DNA of 64,000 nt from PALSA-1296 sp037143335 (GTDB taxonomy: Bacteria > Bacteroidota > Ignavibacteria > Palsa-1295): positions 47,579 to 111,578 of the forward strand of contig JBAWZA010000010.1 in NCBI GenBank assembly GCA_037143335.1. The letters run 5' to 3'. Position 1 is the stretch's first letter. Every line of letters begins with the position of its first letter. Both the position numbers and the translations under genes were made by a program. Below, piece by piece: positions 43,631-51,936 of this stretch. The notes under the pieces are model-generated. The model was not told the origin of the DNA. It did no database searches and saw only the letters and a program-made list of their open reading frames with translations.

Positions 43631-45177
43631 AGACTGCTTCCAATAGTGACTTTGGTATCGGTCAGATAATCATGCCTCGGCTCGAAGTAAATGACTTCGT
43701 CGAAAATTCTGAATATAGAAGTTTTATTTTGAGTCTTGTTACCAACAAAATGGTTGGTGGATTTTGTATTTTTGGCGGTACTCTGGAGTCCATTCCGATT
43801 GTGCTTAAAGAATTACAAGTACTGGCATCACACTCCCAAATCCCCCCGTTACTTTTTTCTTGTGATTGTGAGTGGGGATTGCCAATGCGATTAAATGCTG
43901 GTGGTACAGAATTTCCGCATTTGATGGCGCTCGAGAATATGGGTGACCAAGATGGTATTCGTAAAGTTGGGAAAGCAATCGGTGTCGAGATGTCAGCGCT
44001 CGGTATGCACTGGAATTTCGCACCAGTGGCGGATATTAATTCTAATCCGAAGAACCCAATCATAAACATCCGGGCGTTTTCGGGTGATCCAGAAATTGTT
44101 GCACAATGCACTGAAAGTTTTTATTTAGGATTGGAGGATGCAGGGATTATTTCCTGCGCGAAGCATTTCCCAGGGCACGGAGATACCCATCAGGATTCGC
44201 ATGATGAGCTACCTGTCATCGGTAAATCCGCTGAAGAATTTTTTGCGAACGAACTGATTCCATTCCAGCGACTGATTTCTAAGGGAATTCCCACAGTGAT
44301 GACTGGGCACATTGCAGCACCGCAACTTGCCATTACTTTAGGTGCAGATTCAAACCAAGCAGAATTACCGGCTACGATTTCTCCGTTTCTCACAGAAAAA
44401 CTCTTGCGTGAGGAATTAGGATTTACGGGGTTAATTATTACGGACTCACTTGAGATGATGGGATTGCAGAAAGTGATTAGTGATCCAGTGGAAATTGCAC
44501 TTCGTGCTTTTCAGGCTGGTGCTGATATATTGCTGATGCCAACTAATCCTGTAGCCGTTTATTCCGGACTTCAGAAAGCAATTCAGGACGGTCTGATAAC
44601 AGAACCGATGGTGACAGAAAAACTCGATCGTATCCAACATGTTAGATTAAAGTATCTCAACTCCGACCCACTCGCGATAGTTGTTGATTGGGACAACCAC
44701 GAGGAATTGGCGCAGAGAAGTGCTACTCAGTCGCTCAAAGTTGAAGGCTCCATACCAAGTCCACTTCACCCTTCTTCATTTATTATTTTTTGTTCAGGTG
44801 TAGAACGTGAAATCAAGGCACGAGAAGAAATTGGGAAGTTTATCAATACGTATTTCCCTGCTTTACAGACTTATGTTATTACGAATCCAGGTGAGATGAA
44901 TGGGGATGATTACGGCGCGAATCCCATATGTATCGTTGTTCATCGCCCACGTGGTGTTCTGACGGGTGATAAAAAACTTATTGGCATTTACGAAACAGTC
45001 GCAGATTTTATTAGTACGAGACTTCAGCAAGGTGGCAAGCTTGAAGGCCTGATCGTTTTCGGCGACCCAAATATCGCCGAATTGATTTCAAATCTCGAAC
45101 CGAAATTTACGATCAACGCATTTAGCGATTCATTACCCTCTATCAAGAAAGGATTAAGTATACTTGGGAATCTTTAG
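43627..45177 (+). CDS. nagZ: Beta-N-acetylhexosaminidase-like glycoside hydrolase family 3
   Basis: From the ATG at 43627 (ATGA overlap with the epimerase) it is 516 residues. GH3 features are a TIM barrel with ALGMHWNFAPVADINSNP, the NagZ-type KHFPGHGDTHQDSHDELP with the His/Asp acid-base pair, and TDSLEMMGL carrying the nucleophile Asp. A C-terminal domain of about 170 residues (from PSPLHPSSFIIFCSG) is extra compared with the shortest NagZ proteins. NagZ removes GlcNAc from peptidoglycan fragments in wall recycling; there is no clear signal peptide, fitting a cytoplasmic place. A different GH3 specificity is possible. Confidence 0.85.
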   Translation: MKTASNSDFGIGQIIMPRLEVNDFVENSEYRSFILSLVTNKMVGGFCIFGGTLESIPIVLKELQVLASHSQIPPLLFSCDCEWGLPMRLNAGGTEFPHLMALENMGDQDGIRKVGKAIGVEMSALGMHWNFAPVADINSNPKNPIINIRAFSGDPEIVAQCTESFYLGLEDAGIISCAKHFPGHGDTHQDSHDELPVIGKSAEEFFANELIPFQRLISKGIPTVMTGHIAAPQLAITLGADSNQAELPATISPFLTEKLLREELGFTGLIITDSLEMMGLQKVISDPVEIALRAFQAGADILLMPTNPVAVYSGLQKAIQDGLITEPMVTEKLDRIQHVRLKYLNSDPLAIVVDWDNHEELAQRSATQSLKVEGSIPSPLHPSSFIIFCSGVEREIKAREEIGKFINTYFPALQTYVITNPGEMNGDDYGANPICIVVHRPRGVLTGDKKLIGIYETVADFISTRLQQGGKLEGLIVFGDPNIAELISNLEPKFTINAFSDSLPSIKKGLSILGNL

Positions 45178-45181
45178 CACA

Positions 45182-45742
45182 ATGACAACTCATAGAAATG
45201 TGGCTAATATCCTATTGGTTGCTTTTTTGGTCTGCCTCAGTAGCTGCGGAGGACAGCCTGCTATCGTAAAGTCTAAGGAATCGATCGCGAAGTCGAAGCC
45301 TTCTCCTCAGAGTATTCCGTTTAAATACTCGCTTCACCTTGCAACATCAGGTTCGTTGAGTACTCCTCAGGATGATTTTTTTATGGATACGACATCTGAA
45401 TATTCTTTTCGAACCGATCAGAAAATGAGTGATGGGACTTGGAAATCGCCTTTTGGTTTGGGTTATCTAGATCCGCCAGAGGAAGATTCGCTCTTACGAT
45501 TTGTGCAGAATCCACTGCTTTACTCAATCGATGAAAATGACGTGACACCGCAGTGTCCCGAGGGAGATCAGTATGCACTCAAGCTTTATCGCACAGATAC
45601 CAAGCAGGTGCTCTTCATTCATACAAATACTTGTTCGATAGAGTACAACCTTCTCTATGGCCCAAAACGGAAGCTATTCTCACAATTTATAGGTTATTTG
45701 GAGTTTCTCCGCAAGAAGTATCGCCCAGCATTTACTGAGTAA
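45182..45742 (+). CDS. Putative lipoprotein, unknown function
   Basis: From the ATG at 45182, four bases after the nagZ-like stop, it is 186 residues with a lipoprotein signal (ILLVAFLVCLSSC, likely lipidated Cys 23). The mature part is short and mixed alpha/beta with KSPFGLGYLDPPEEDSLLRF and a C-terminal LFSQFIGYLEFLRKKYRP. Two cysteines (CPEG, NTCS) could pair. No family is recognised. Its position suggests cotranscription with the two upstream sugar-related genes. Confidence 0.7.
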   Translation: MTTHRNVANILLVAFLVCLSSCGGQPAIVKSKESIAKSKPSPQSIPFKYSLHLATSGSLSTPQDDFFMDTTSEYSFRTDQKMSDGTWKSPFGLGYLDPPEEDSLLRFVQNPLLYSIDENDVTPQCPEGDQYALKLYRTDTKQVLFIHTNTCSIEYNLLYGPKRKLFSQFIGYLEFLRKKYRPAFTE

Positions 45743-45837
45743 TATCACCTACAAAAAAAACGCTGAATTGAAACGGAACCGTCACGTGTTGTTATAAGGC
45801 TAGACGACATACGATTACTAAAATAAGGAAAATAGGG

Positions 45838-47448
45838 ATGCCCCCAAAAAGATTATCAAACTTTCGCAACGAAACGTACAAAGATTATTCACAGCCTAAA
45901 GAATTCTATGCTATGCAGAGTGCTTTAGCAAATGCTCGCGCCTCGTTGGGAAAAGAATATCCGATCCTTATTGGCTCTGAACAGATCAAGACGAATGATT
46001 TTATTATTTCGCGCAACCCCGCGAGACCAAATGAAATTATCGGTAAGTTCGCCAAAGGTACGGTCGGGCTTGCACAACGATCGCTTGACATCGCAACAAG
46101 AGTTTTTGAGACATGGCGGAATGTTAGTGCCTACGAACGTGCAGATATTCTACTCCGCGCCGCGGCAATTTGTAAACGCCGGAGATATGAGATCAACGCG
46201 TGGATGGTTCTCGAAGTAGGTAAGAATTTCGCAGAAGCAGATGGCGACACTGCCGAAGCAATTGATTTTTTAGAATTTTATGGCAGGGAGATGTACCGAC
46301 TTGCCGGCAAACAGCCAGTTCATAAAAATCCGGGCGAGAATGGATACTTAGAATACCTCCCCCTTGGTGTTGGTGTCATCGTACCACCGTGGAATTTTCC
46401 CTTCGCAATTTTGGTCGGAACGGCAAGTGCCGCTATTGTGGCAGGCAACACTATAGTTCTTAAACCATCGAGTGATTCGCCGATGATGGGTTGGTTATTT
46501 GCTGAAATTATGAGAGAAGCAGGATTGCCTGACGGGGTGCTTAATTTCTTTACTGCTCCCGGTGGCGAGATCGGCGATTTCTTAATTAAAAGCCCGCTGA
46601 CTCGTTTCATCTCATTCACTGGTTCGAAGGAGATAGGCTTGCGCATTATGCAGTTTGCAGCTGTTCCTGAAAAGGGGCAGAGATGGATTAAGAGAGTTGT
46701 TGCCGAGATGGGCGGCAAGGACGGAATCATCGTTGCCAAAGATGCGGACTTAGATGTTGCCGCCGCGGGAATTGTGGCAGCGGCTTTCGGATTTCAAGGA
46801 CAAAAGTGTTCTGCCTGTTCACGTGCAATTGTGGAGCGACCAGTCTATGACCAAATAGTTGAAAAAGTTAAGGAATTAACGGAGGCGCTCGAAGTTGGTG
46901 ACCCTACAGACAATAAATCCGTCGGACCAGTCATCAATCAACGTGCTCAACAGAAGATACTTGAGTATATCAAAATTGGTAAGTCGGAGGGAAGACTGAT
47001 CACAGGCGGTGCCGCTGTCGGTAAAGACGGCTTCTACATTAAGCCTACTGTCATTGCTGATCTTGATCCCAATTCACGAATTGCACAAGAAGAAATTTTT
47101 GGACCAGTGCTCGGTATCATACCTGTGAAGGATTTTGATGAGGCAATTAAAGTTGCAAATAATACGGAGTATGGCTTAACGGGTGCAGTCTATATCAAGA
47201 ACCGCTCAAAGCTTGAACGTGCGGCAAAAGAATTTTTCGTAGGAAATCTTTACATCAATCGTAAATGCACCGGAGCGCTCGTTGGCGTTCACCCATTTGG
47301 TGGATTTAATATGAGTGGCACCGATTCAAAAGCTGGCGGAAGAGACTACCTCCACCACTTTTTGCAAGCGCGCGTCGTTGCAGAGAAGGTGAAAACTCCT
47401 CCAGCACGAAAAAGAAAACCTGCAAAGAAGAAGGAAGAAGTCAGCTAA
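45838..47448 (+). CDS. rocA: L-glutamate gamma-semialdehyde (P5C) dehydrogenase
   Basis: A 536-residue aldehyde dehydrogenase that oxidises glutamate semialdehyde to glutamate in proline and arginine breakdown. PWNFPFAILVGTASAA, FTGSKEIGLRIMQ and the general-base Glu in AEMGGKDGIIV are present. The nucleophile Cys is in GQKCSACSRAI, and EEIFGPVLGIIPV follows. HPFGGFNMSGTDSKAGG near the end is a P5C-dehydrogenase signature. The C-terminus ends in a basic PPARKRKPAKKKEEVS tail. The N-terminus (RLSNFRNETYKDYS) matches bacterial PruA/RocA. Use on aminoadipate semialdehyde from the lat product is conceivable but unproven. AGGAAAATAGGG precedes the ATG. Confidence 0.88.
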   Translation: MPPKRLSNFRNETYKDYSQPKEFYAMQSALANARASLGKEYPILIGSEQIKTNDFIISRNPARPNEIIGKFAKGTVGLAQRSLDIATRVFETWRNVSAYERADILLRAAAICKRRRYEINAWMVLEVGKNFAEADGDTAEAIDFLEFYGREMYRLAGKQPVHKNPGENGYLEYLPLGVGVIVPPWNFPFAILVGTASAAIVAGNTIVLKPSSDSPMMGWLFAEIMREAGLPDGVLNFFTAPGGEIGDFLIKSPLTRFISFTGSKEIGLRIMQFAAVPEKGQRWIKRVVAEMGGKDGIIVAKDADLDVAAAGIVAAAFGFQGQKCSACSRAIVERPVYDQIVEKVKELTEALEVGDPTDNKSVGPVINQRAQQKILEYIKIGKSEGRLITGGAAVGKDGFYIKPTVIADLDPNSRIAQEEIFGPVLGIIPVKDFDEAIKVANNTEYGLTGAVYIKNRSKLERAAKEFFVGNLYINRKCTGALVGVHPFGGFNMSGTDSKAGGRDYLHHFLQARVVAEKVKTPPARKRKPAKKKEEVS

Positions 47449-47470
47449 AACAACGACTCTGTTGTTAGTT
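47449..47470 (+). terminator. Weak terminator-like hairpin after rocA
   Basis: A 6-bp AT-rich stem (AACAAC at 47449-47454 and GTTGTT at 47461-47466) is followed by AGTTTT. It lies right at the rocA stop. The stem is short, so the call is tentative. Confidence 0.3.
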
Positions 47471-47543
47471 TTATCCTTAGTGAGGCGTCAATTTTTAGTC
47501 GTCGAATCGGAGAGCAAAGACCTTAGATTTAGTAAAGCGATTT

Positions 47544-48521
47544 ATGCCTCAGCGAACATATATCGAAGCCATCACCGATGCTCTCTCCTATGAAATGGAG
47601 CGCGATTCAGCTGTCTTCTTGATTGGCGAAGACATTGCCTCATTCGGCGGAGCATTCAAAGCGACTAAAGGGTTATTTCAAAAGTTCGGTCAAGATCGAG
47701 TCATTGATACACCTATCGCTGAAGCAGGATTGGTAGGCGCGGCTATTGGTGCATCATTTTTCGGCTACCGCCCCGTTGCCGAGATGCAGTTCTCGGATTT
47801 TATTACGAATGCTTTTAATCAACTCGTAACCGTTGCGGCAACGACTGCATATAGGTGGCAGATGCCTGTGCCGATTGTCGTAAGGTGTCCGAGCGGAGCC
47901 GGTTTAAGCGGTGGACCCTTTCATTCGCGAAATCCGGAAGTATGGTTTACACATCAACCTGGATTAAAAGTCGTCTGTCCAGCCACGCCTGAAGATGCGA
48001 AAGGTTTACTGATTTCTGCGATACGCGACGACAACCCTGTTCTGTATTTCGAGCATAAAAAACTTTACCGTTCTCTCAAAGCAGATGTACCCGATGGAGA
48101 GTACATTGTAGAGATTGGGAAAGCAAGAATTGCGCACGAAGGAAGCGATCTTAGTATAATCACCTATGGCGGGACAGTGCCAATGGCAGTTGAAGTAGCG
48201 AATGAATTCGCCGAGAAGAAAATAGCGAGAATCGAAGTAGTTGATCTGCGCTCACTTGCCCCACTTGATACCGAAGCAATCTTCAGTTCAGTAAGAAAAA
48301 CAAATCGCGTTTTAATTCTTCACGAAGATAACCTCACTTCAGGCTTTGGCGGAGAAATTGCCGCACTCATTACGGAACATCTGTTTGAATCATTGGACGC
48401 GCCCGTCAAGAGAATTGCAGCATTTGACTCGCCCGTTCCGTTTGCTCCGAATTTGGAGAGGGAAGTGCTCCCGAATCAACAGACCCTTTATACTGCCATG
48501 TTGGAATTGCTTGCTTATTGA
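47544..48521 (+). CDS. pdhB: 2-oxoacid dehydrogenase E1 component, beta subunit
   Basis: The 325-residue protein matches the beta chain of heterotetrameric pyruvate or branched-chain 2-oxoacid dehydrogenase: FLIGEDIASFGGAFKATKGL, DTPIAEAGLVGAAIGASFFG with the TPP-contacting Glu, SGAGLSGGPFHSRNPEVWFT, and a C-terminal transketolase domain with VLILHEDNLTSGFGGEIAAL. It acts with an alpha chain, E2 and E3. None of these is adjacent, so the substrate (pyruvate or branched-chain acids) cannot be fixed from context; pdhB is the conventional name. It converges on the OmpA-like gene. Confidence 0.9.
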   Translation: MPQRTYIEAITDALSYEMERDSAVFLIGEDIASFGGAFKATKGLFQKFGQDRVIDTPIAEAGLVGAAIGASFFGYRPVAEMQFSDFITNAFNQLVTVAATTAYRWQMPVPIVVRCPSGAGLSGGPFHSRNPEVWFTHQPGLKVVCPATPEDAKGLLISAIRDDNPVLYFEHKKLYRSLKADVPDGEYIVEIGKARIAHEGSDLSIITYGGTVPMAVEVANEFAEKKIARIEVVDLRSLAPLDTEAIFSSVRKTNRVLILHEDNLTSGFGGEIAALITEHLFESLDAPVKRIAAFDSPVPFAPNLEREVLPNQQTLYTAMLELLAY

Positions 48522-48527
48522 AGTCTC

Positions 48528-50075
48528 TTAATTTTTTACAATCGTAAATTCGACTCTACGATTTTGTTGTCTGCCTTCATCGGTCTCATTGGTTGTGACT
48601 GGGACAGTCTTCCCGTAGCCTTTTGCAACTAATCGCTTCTCCTTAATTCCTTTTGAGACAAGGTATGACAAAACCGATTTTGCGCGACCATCAGAAAGAT
48701 TCATGTTGTATTCGTCCGCACCGACATTGTCAGTATGTCCTTTTATTTCTATTTGCAGATAGTCATATTCATTCAGAAATTTCACAACCCGATCAAGTTC
48801 AGCAAATGATTCTGACTTCAGATCCCATTTTGCAGTCTCAAAGAAAATATTATTCAGACGAATTGTTTGGTTGACTTCAATGGGTGCGAGATAAAGATCT
48901 TTTTGAATTTCGTTATAAGTCGTTACTCCCGAGGCGTCAAGATTTTCATTAATGCTGTAAAACCCTTTCGCTTCCGCTCGGAAACCGTAATTTTTCCCGG
49001 CCGGCAAGACGATCTTATAAGCCCCATCCTTTTCATTTGAAATCGCGATACCAGCATCCGTCGCTTCCGGCAGGATCTCGTAGTGAATATTGGAGGCGAG
49101 AGGCTCTTTTGTCTTTTGGTTGAAGACGTGTCCAGAAATCAGAATAACGGGTTTCGGGCGGAGTGATTCAGATAGCTTCACTCTGAAGATGTCGTCCTTG
49201 CCAATGCTATGAGCGGTCGAAGAAAAGTACGCGTATTCTCCGCTTGCAGCAATTGAAAAATGAGAATCATATCCGCTGGTATTGAGAGAAGGGCCGAGAT
49301 TCTCGGGTTTTGACCAGTGCGTCCATGCGTCATCAAGTCTGCGCGAGACAAAAATATCCATATCGCCGTATCCGCCATGTCCCTTGCTTGAGAAGTATAG
49401 TGTCATTCCGTCAGGTGCAAGGAATGGAGCAGCTTCGTCTTCTGAGGTATTGATGTCAGCGCCGATGTTCATGGGTTTAGACCAAACATCACCCGGCTGC
49501 AAAAAGCTGACGTATAGGTCCATGCCGCCTTTGCTATTGCCATCGTTAATTGCAGAGATCAACTCCTTACCATCTGCCGCTAGAGAGAAGTCCGAATTCC
49601 TAGCCTTGTTATAGAAGCCTTTGATTGTTACCTCCTCAGGGAATCCCCATCCTGAAGACGTGCGATGAGACTCGGATATTCCTCTTCCGCCGGTCCCGTC
49701 CGGATGGTAGAGATTCATCAGCAGCGCCGAATTCCCGTCGGGGGATATTGAGATCAATGTATTGTAGTCCGGATTGTTGAGCGGCTTACCAGCATTTTTG
49801 GCCTTACCCCAGGTACCATCAGACTGCAGTTCCGAAAACCAGATGTCCTGGTCGTCTTTCTTTGTTGAGATTCCAAGGTTTTCCGGATGGCCTTCACGCA
49901 CAAACCACAACGTCTTTCCATCGGCTGAGATCTGAGGTGTAATTTCAATATACTCCGAATTAACATTTGGACCAAGGTTCTCGGGTTTAACATCTGGTGT
50001 TTGCGCAACAGAGTTGTTGTACACGAGAGTGAAGAGAAACAAAACGCTAAAAAGTATTTTTAAAAATGTGTTCAT
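48528..50075 (-). CDS. OmpA-family protein with PD40 propeller
   Basis: From the ATG at 50075 it is 515 residues with a signal peptide (MNTFLKILFSVLFLF to SVAQ). Residues 25-300 carry WD40-like PD40 repeats: TPQISADGKTLWFVREG, SISPDGNSALLMNL, FSLAADGKELISAI, FLAPDGMTLYFSSKG and FSIAASGEYAYFSS. A CarboxypepD_reg-like beta domain follows (ISGHVFNQKTKEPLASNI). The C-terminal OmpA peptidoglycan-binding domain has IEIKGHTDNVGADEYNMNLS and QQNRRVEFTI. It probably anchors the outer membrane to the wall, as related PorE/OmpA proteins of Bacteroidota do. A far upstream ATG at 50144 would hide the signal. Confidence 0.9.
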   Translation of the reverse strand: MNTFLKILFSVLFLFTLVYNNSVAQTPDVKPENLGPNVNSEYIEITPQISADGKTLWFVREGHPENLGISTKKDDQDIWFSELQSDGTWGKAKNAGKPLNNPDYNTLISISPDGNSALLMNLYHPDGTGGRGISESHRTSSGWGFPEEVTIKGFYNKARNSDFSLAADGKELISAINDGNSKGGMDLYVSFLQPGDVWSKPMNIGADINTSEDEAAPFLAPDGMTLYFSSKGHGGYGDMDIFVSRRLDDAWTHWSKPENLGPSLNTSGYDSHFSIAASGEYAYFSSTAHSIGKDDIFRVKLSESLRPKPVILISGHVFNQKTKEPLASNIHYEILPEATDAGIAISNEKDGAYKIVLPAGKNYGFRAEAKGFYSINENLDASGVTTYNEIQKDLYLAPIEVNQTIRLNNIFFETAKWDLKSESFAELDRVVKFLNEYDYLQIEIKGHTDNVGADEYNMNLSDGRAKSVLSYLVSKGIKEKRLVAKGYGKTVPVTTNETDEGRQQNRRVEFTIVKN

Positions 50076-50232
50076 TGTGAGTATGTATTCGGTGACAAAT
50101 TTAAGTGAACGGTGCGAAAATACAACCATTTGATTAGCTCCCAAATAAAAGGGAGAATCGTGAAATCGGAAGGGATGGAATTGATGTAACTATTCCACTA
50201 AGAGAGCGTTTCAAATCATTACTTATATCACC

Positions 50233-51765
50233 ATGAAAACATCAATTGTTATTCTCCTTGCGACGTTGGCTACGTTCGTCGCCGTTTCTTGTAAAACGAG
50301 TAGCCCCACATCACCTGTTGTTTCCACCACTGGCACACCTACCGCCATCGGCACTCCGATTGGCGCACCGACTTTCTCTACAATAGGAGCGGCGGGCGGA
50401 TCCTTGATGTCTCCAGATGGAAGGCTTGAACTTATCATTCCAGCGGGAGCTCTCAGTTTGTCAACTTCAATTTCAATTCAGCCAGTGACAAACGAGGCGC
50501 CATTAGCTGCCGGTGTAGGGTTCTCACTCCTTCCAAACGGATTAAAGTTTAGCATACCAGTCACTCTACGTTTCCACTATGACGATGCTGATGGAAGTGG
50601 CAGTGATATCAATGCTATGACAGTTGCAACGCAAGAAGATGATCGGATTTGGTACGCATTTAATAGTGTAACTCGTGACGCACTTTCTAAAACGGTGAGT
50701 ATCTCAACCACACACTTTAGTGCATACTCTCTTATGGATTTTTTTAGAATATCTCCGATAGAGTCATCAATCGCAATTAATAAGACACTATCCTTGGAAG
50801 TTGTTTTTGTATCAAAGGCAAAAAATGATAAAGATCCGAATGACAATATGACACCACTTGCGAATTACCAAGTATTTACGAATGGTGCGCAGGTCAGTTG
50901 GAGTGTTAACGGGACAACTGGTGGAAATCAAAATGTTGGAGTTGTAGCTCCGTCTTCAGGTTCATCAACTGTCACTTACACTGCGCCAGCATCCATAGCG
51001 ACTATGAACGCTAACCCTGCTGCTGTAACGGCTACGGTAGATGTCCCCGGAGAGGGAAAATACAGTTTGATCTCAAGAATCAAAGTTCTTGATCGTCCTT
51101 CAGTTACAGGACGAATTTCGTTGACAGCCACAATCAGCGGATCGAAAGTAAACGCTGTGGGTGGGGGGACCGAAACAAAGACAGAAAATGGCTCCTGCGA
51201 TTTGGTTTACGATCTCACAGGTGATTTAGTTGATGACGGACTTGGATCACGAAGTGTAAATTGGGATAATGCCGCTTTCGGAGGAAATGCAAACTGGGTT
51301 TCCGACGACGTTAGTATCTATGGATATATCTGTGATAATAATAAGAATAGGATGGTGACTGACACAAAGAAGACTATTCAAAATTTTTCGAGTACCGTCT
51401 CCGGACTTCAAAAAACAGGAGTCGGATTATCAATAAATGCAAATGGAACATATACGATCGCAATCGGTCCATCCACGAGCACCAGCGCCACGAACACCTC
51501 AACCACAGAACATTCAGGATACTGCATAAATCCAACACCTGAAAGTAATTCCTTTGCATCGCCAATACCATTTGTTCAATATTTTATACCCTATGTCGGT
51601 GGCAGTGGAGATAAAACAACTGGGAAGATAGACCCTTCACAGCCCAATAGAATTAACGGGTCATACCATGGCTCAGACCCCTATACTGTCTTTAGCCACG
51701 ATACCACGGTGATTACTTTGCCGTTAGATTATACGATCACGTGGGACTTAACAATATCACAGTAA
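50233..51765 (+). CDS. ZU5-domain lipoprotein
   Basis: This 510-residue product has a lipoprotein signal (MKTSIVILLATLATFVAVSC, Cys20) and a Ser/Thr/Pro linker to about residue 50. A ZU5 domain spans about residues 52-150: IGAAGGSLMSPDGRLELIIP, AGALSLSTSISIQPV, and a FHYDDADGSGSD loop. A large beta-rich region without a clear family name fills 170-510, with Ser/Thr-rich segments. ZU5 occurs in many exported bacterial proteins where it is a structural beta module. A surface lipoprotein is likely; ligand and role are unknown. Confidence 0.8.
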   Translation: MKTSIVILLATLATFVAVSCKTSSPTSPVVSTTGTPTAIGTPIGAPTFSTIGAAGGSLMSPDGRLELIIPAGALSLSTSISIQPVTNEAPLAAGVGFSLLPNGLKFSIPVTLRFHYDDADGSGSDINAMTVATQEDDRIWYAFNSVTRDALSKTVSISTTHFSAYSLMDFFRISPIESSIAINKTLSLEVVFVSKAKNDKDPNDNMTPLANYQVFTNGAQVSWSVNGTTGGNQNVGVVAPSSGSSTVTYTAPASIATMNANPAAVTATVDVPGEGKYSLISRIKVLDRPSVTGRISLTATISGSKVNAVGGGTETKTENGSCDLVYDLTGDLVDDGLGSRSVNWDNAAFGGNANWVSDDVSIYGYICDNNKNRMVTDTKKTIQNFSSTVSGLQKTGVGLSINANGTYTIAIGPSTSTSATNTSTTEHSGYCINPTPESNSFASPIPFVQYFIPYVGGSGDKTTGKIDPSQPNRINGSYHGSDPYTVFSHDTTVITLPLDYTITWDLTISQ

Positions 51766-51936
51766 ATTATTATGTCGTCACAAAACAGCGAATCCACTGA
51801 GTGATTCTTCGTTTGGATGAAGTAAATTCTGCTAAAAAGTAATCCAAATCCTAATCCGAGAAGAACATCGTCGGTGATTTGAATTTGAACCTCCCGCCTC
51901 TATAAACGTTATATTCTGACTATATTTATTCGAAGA

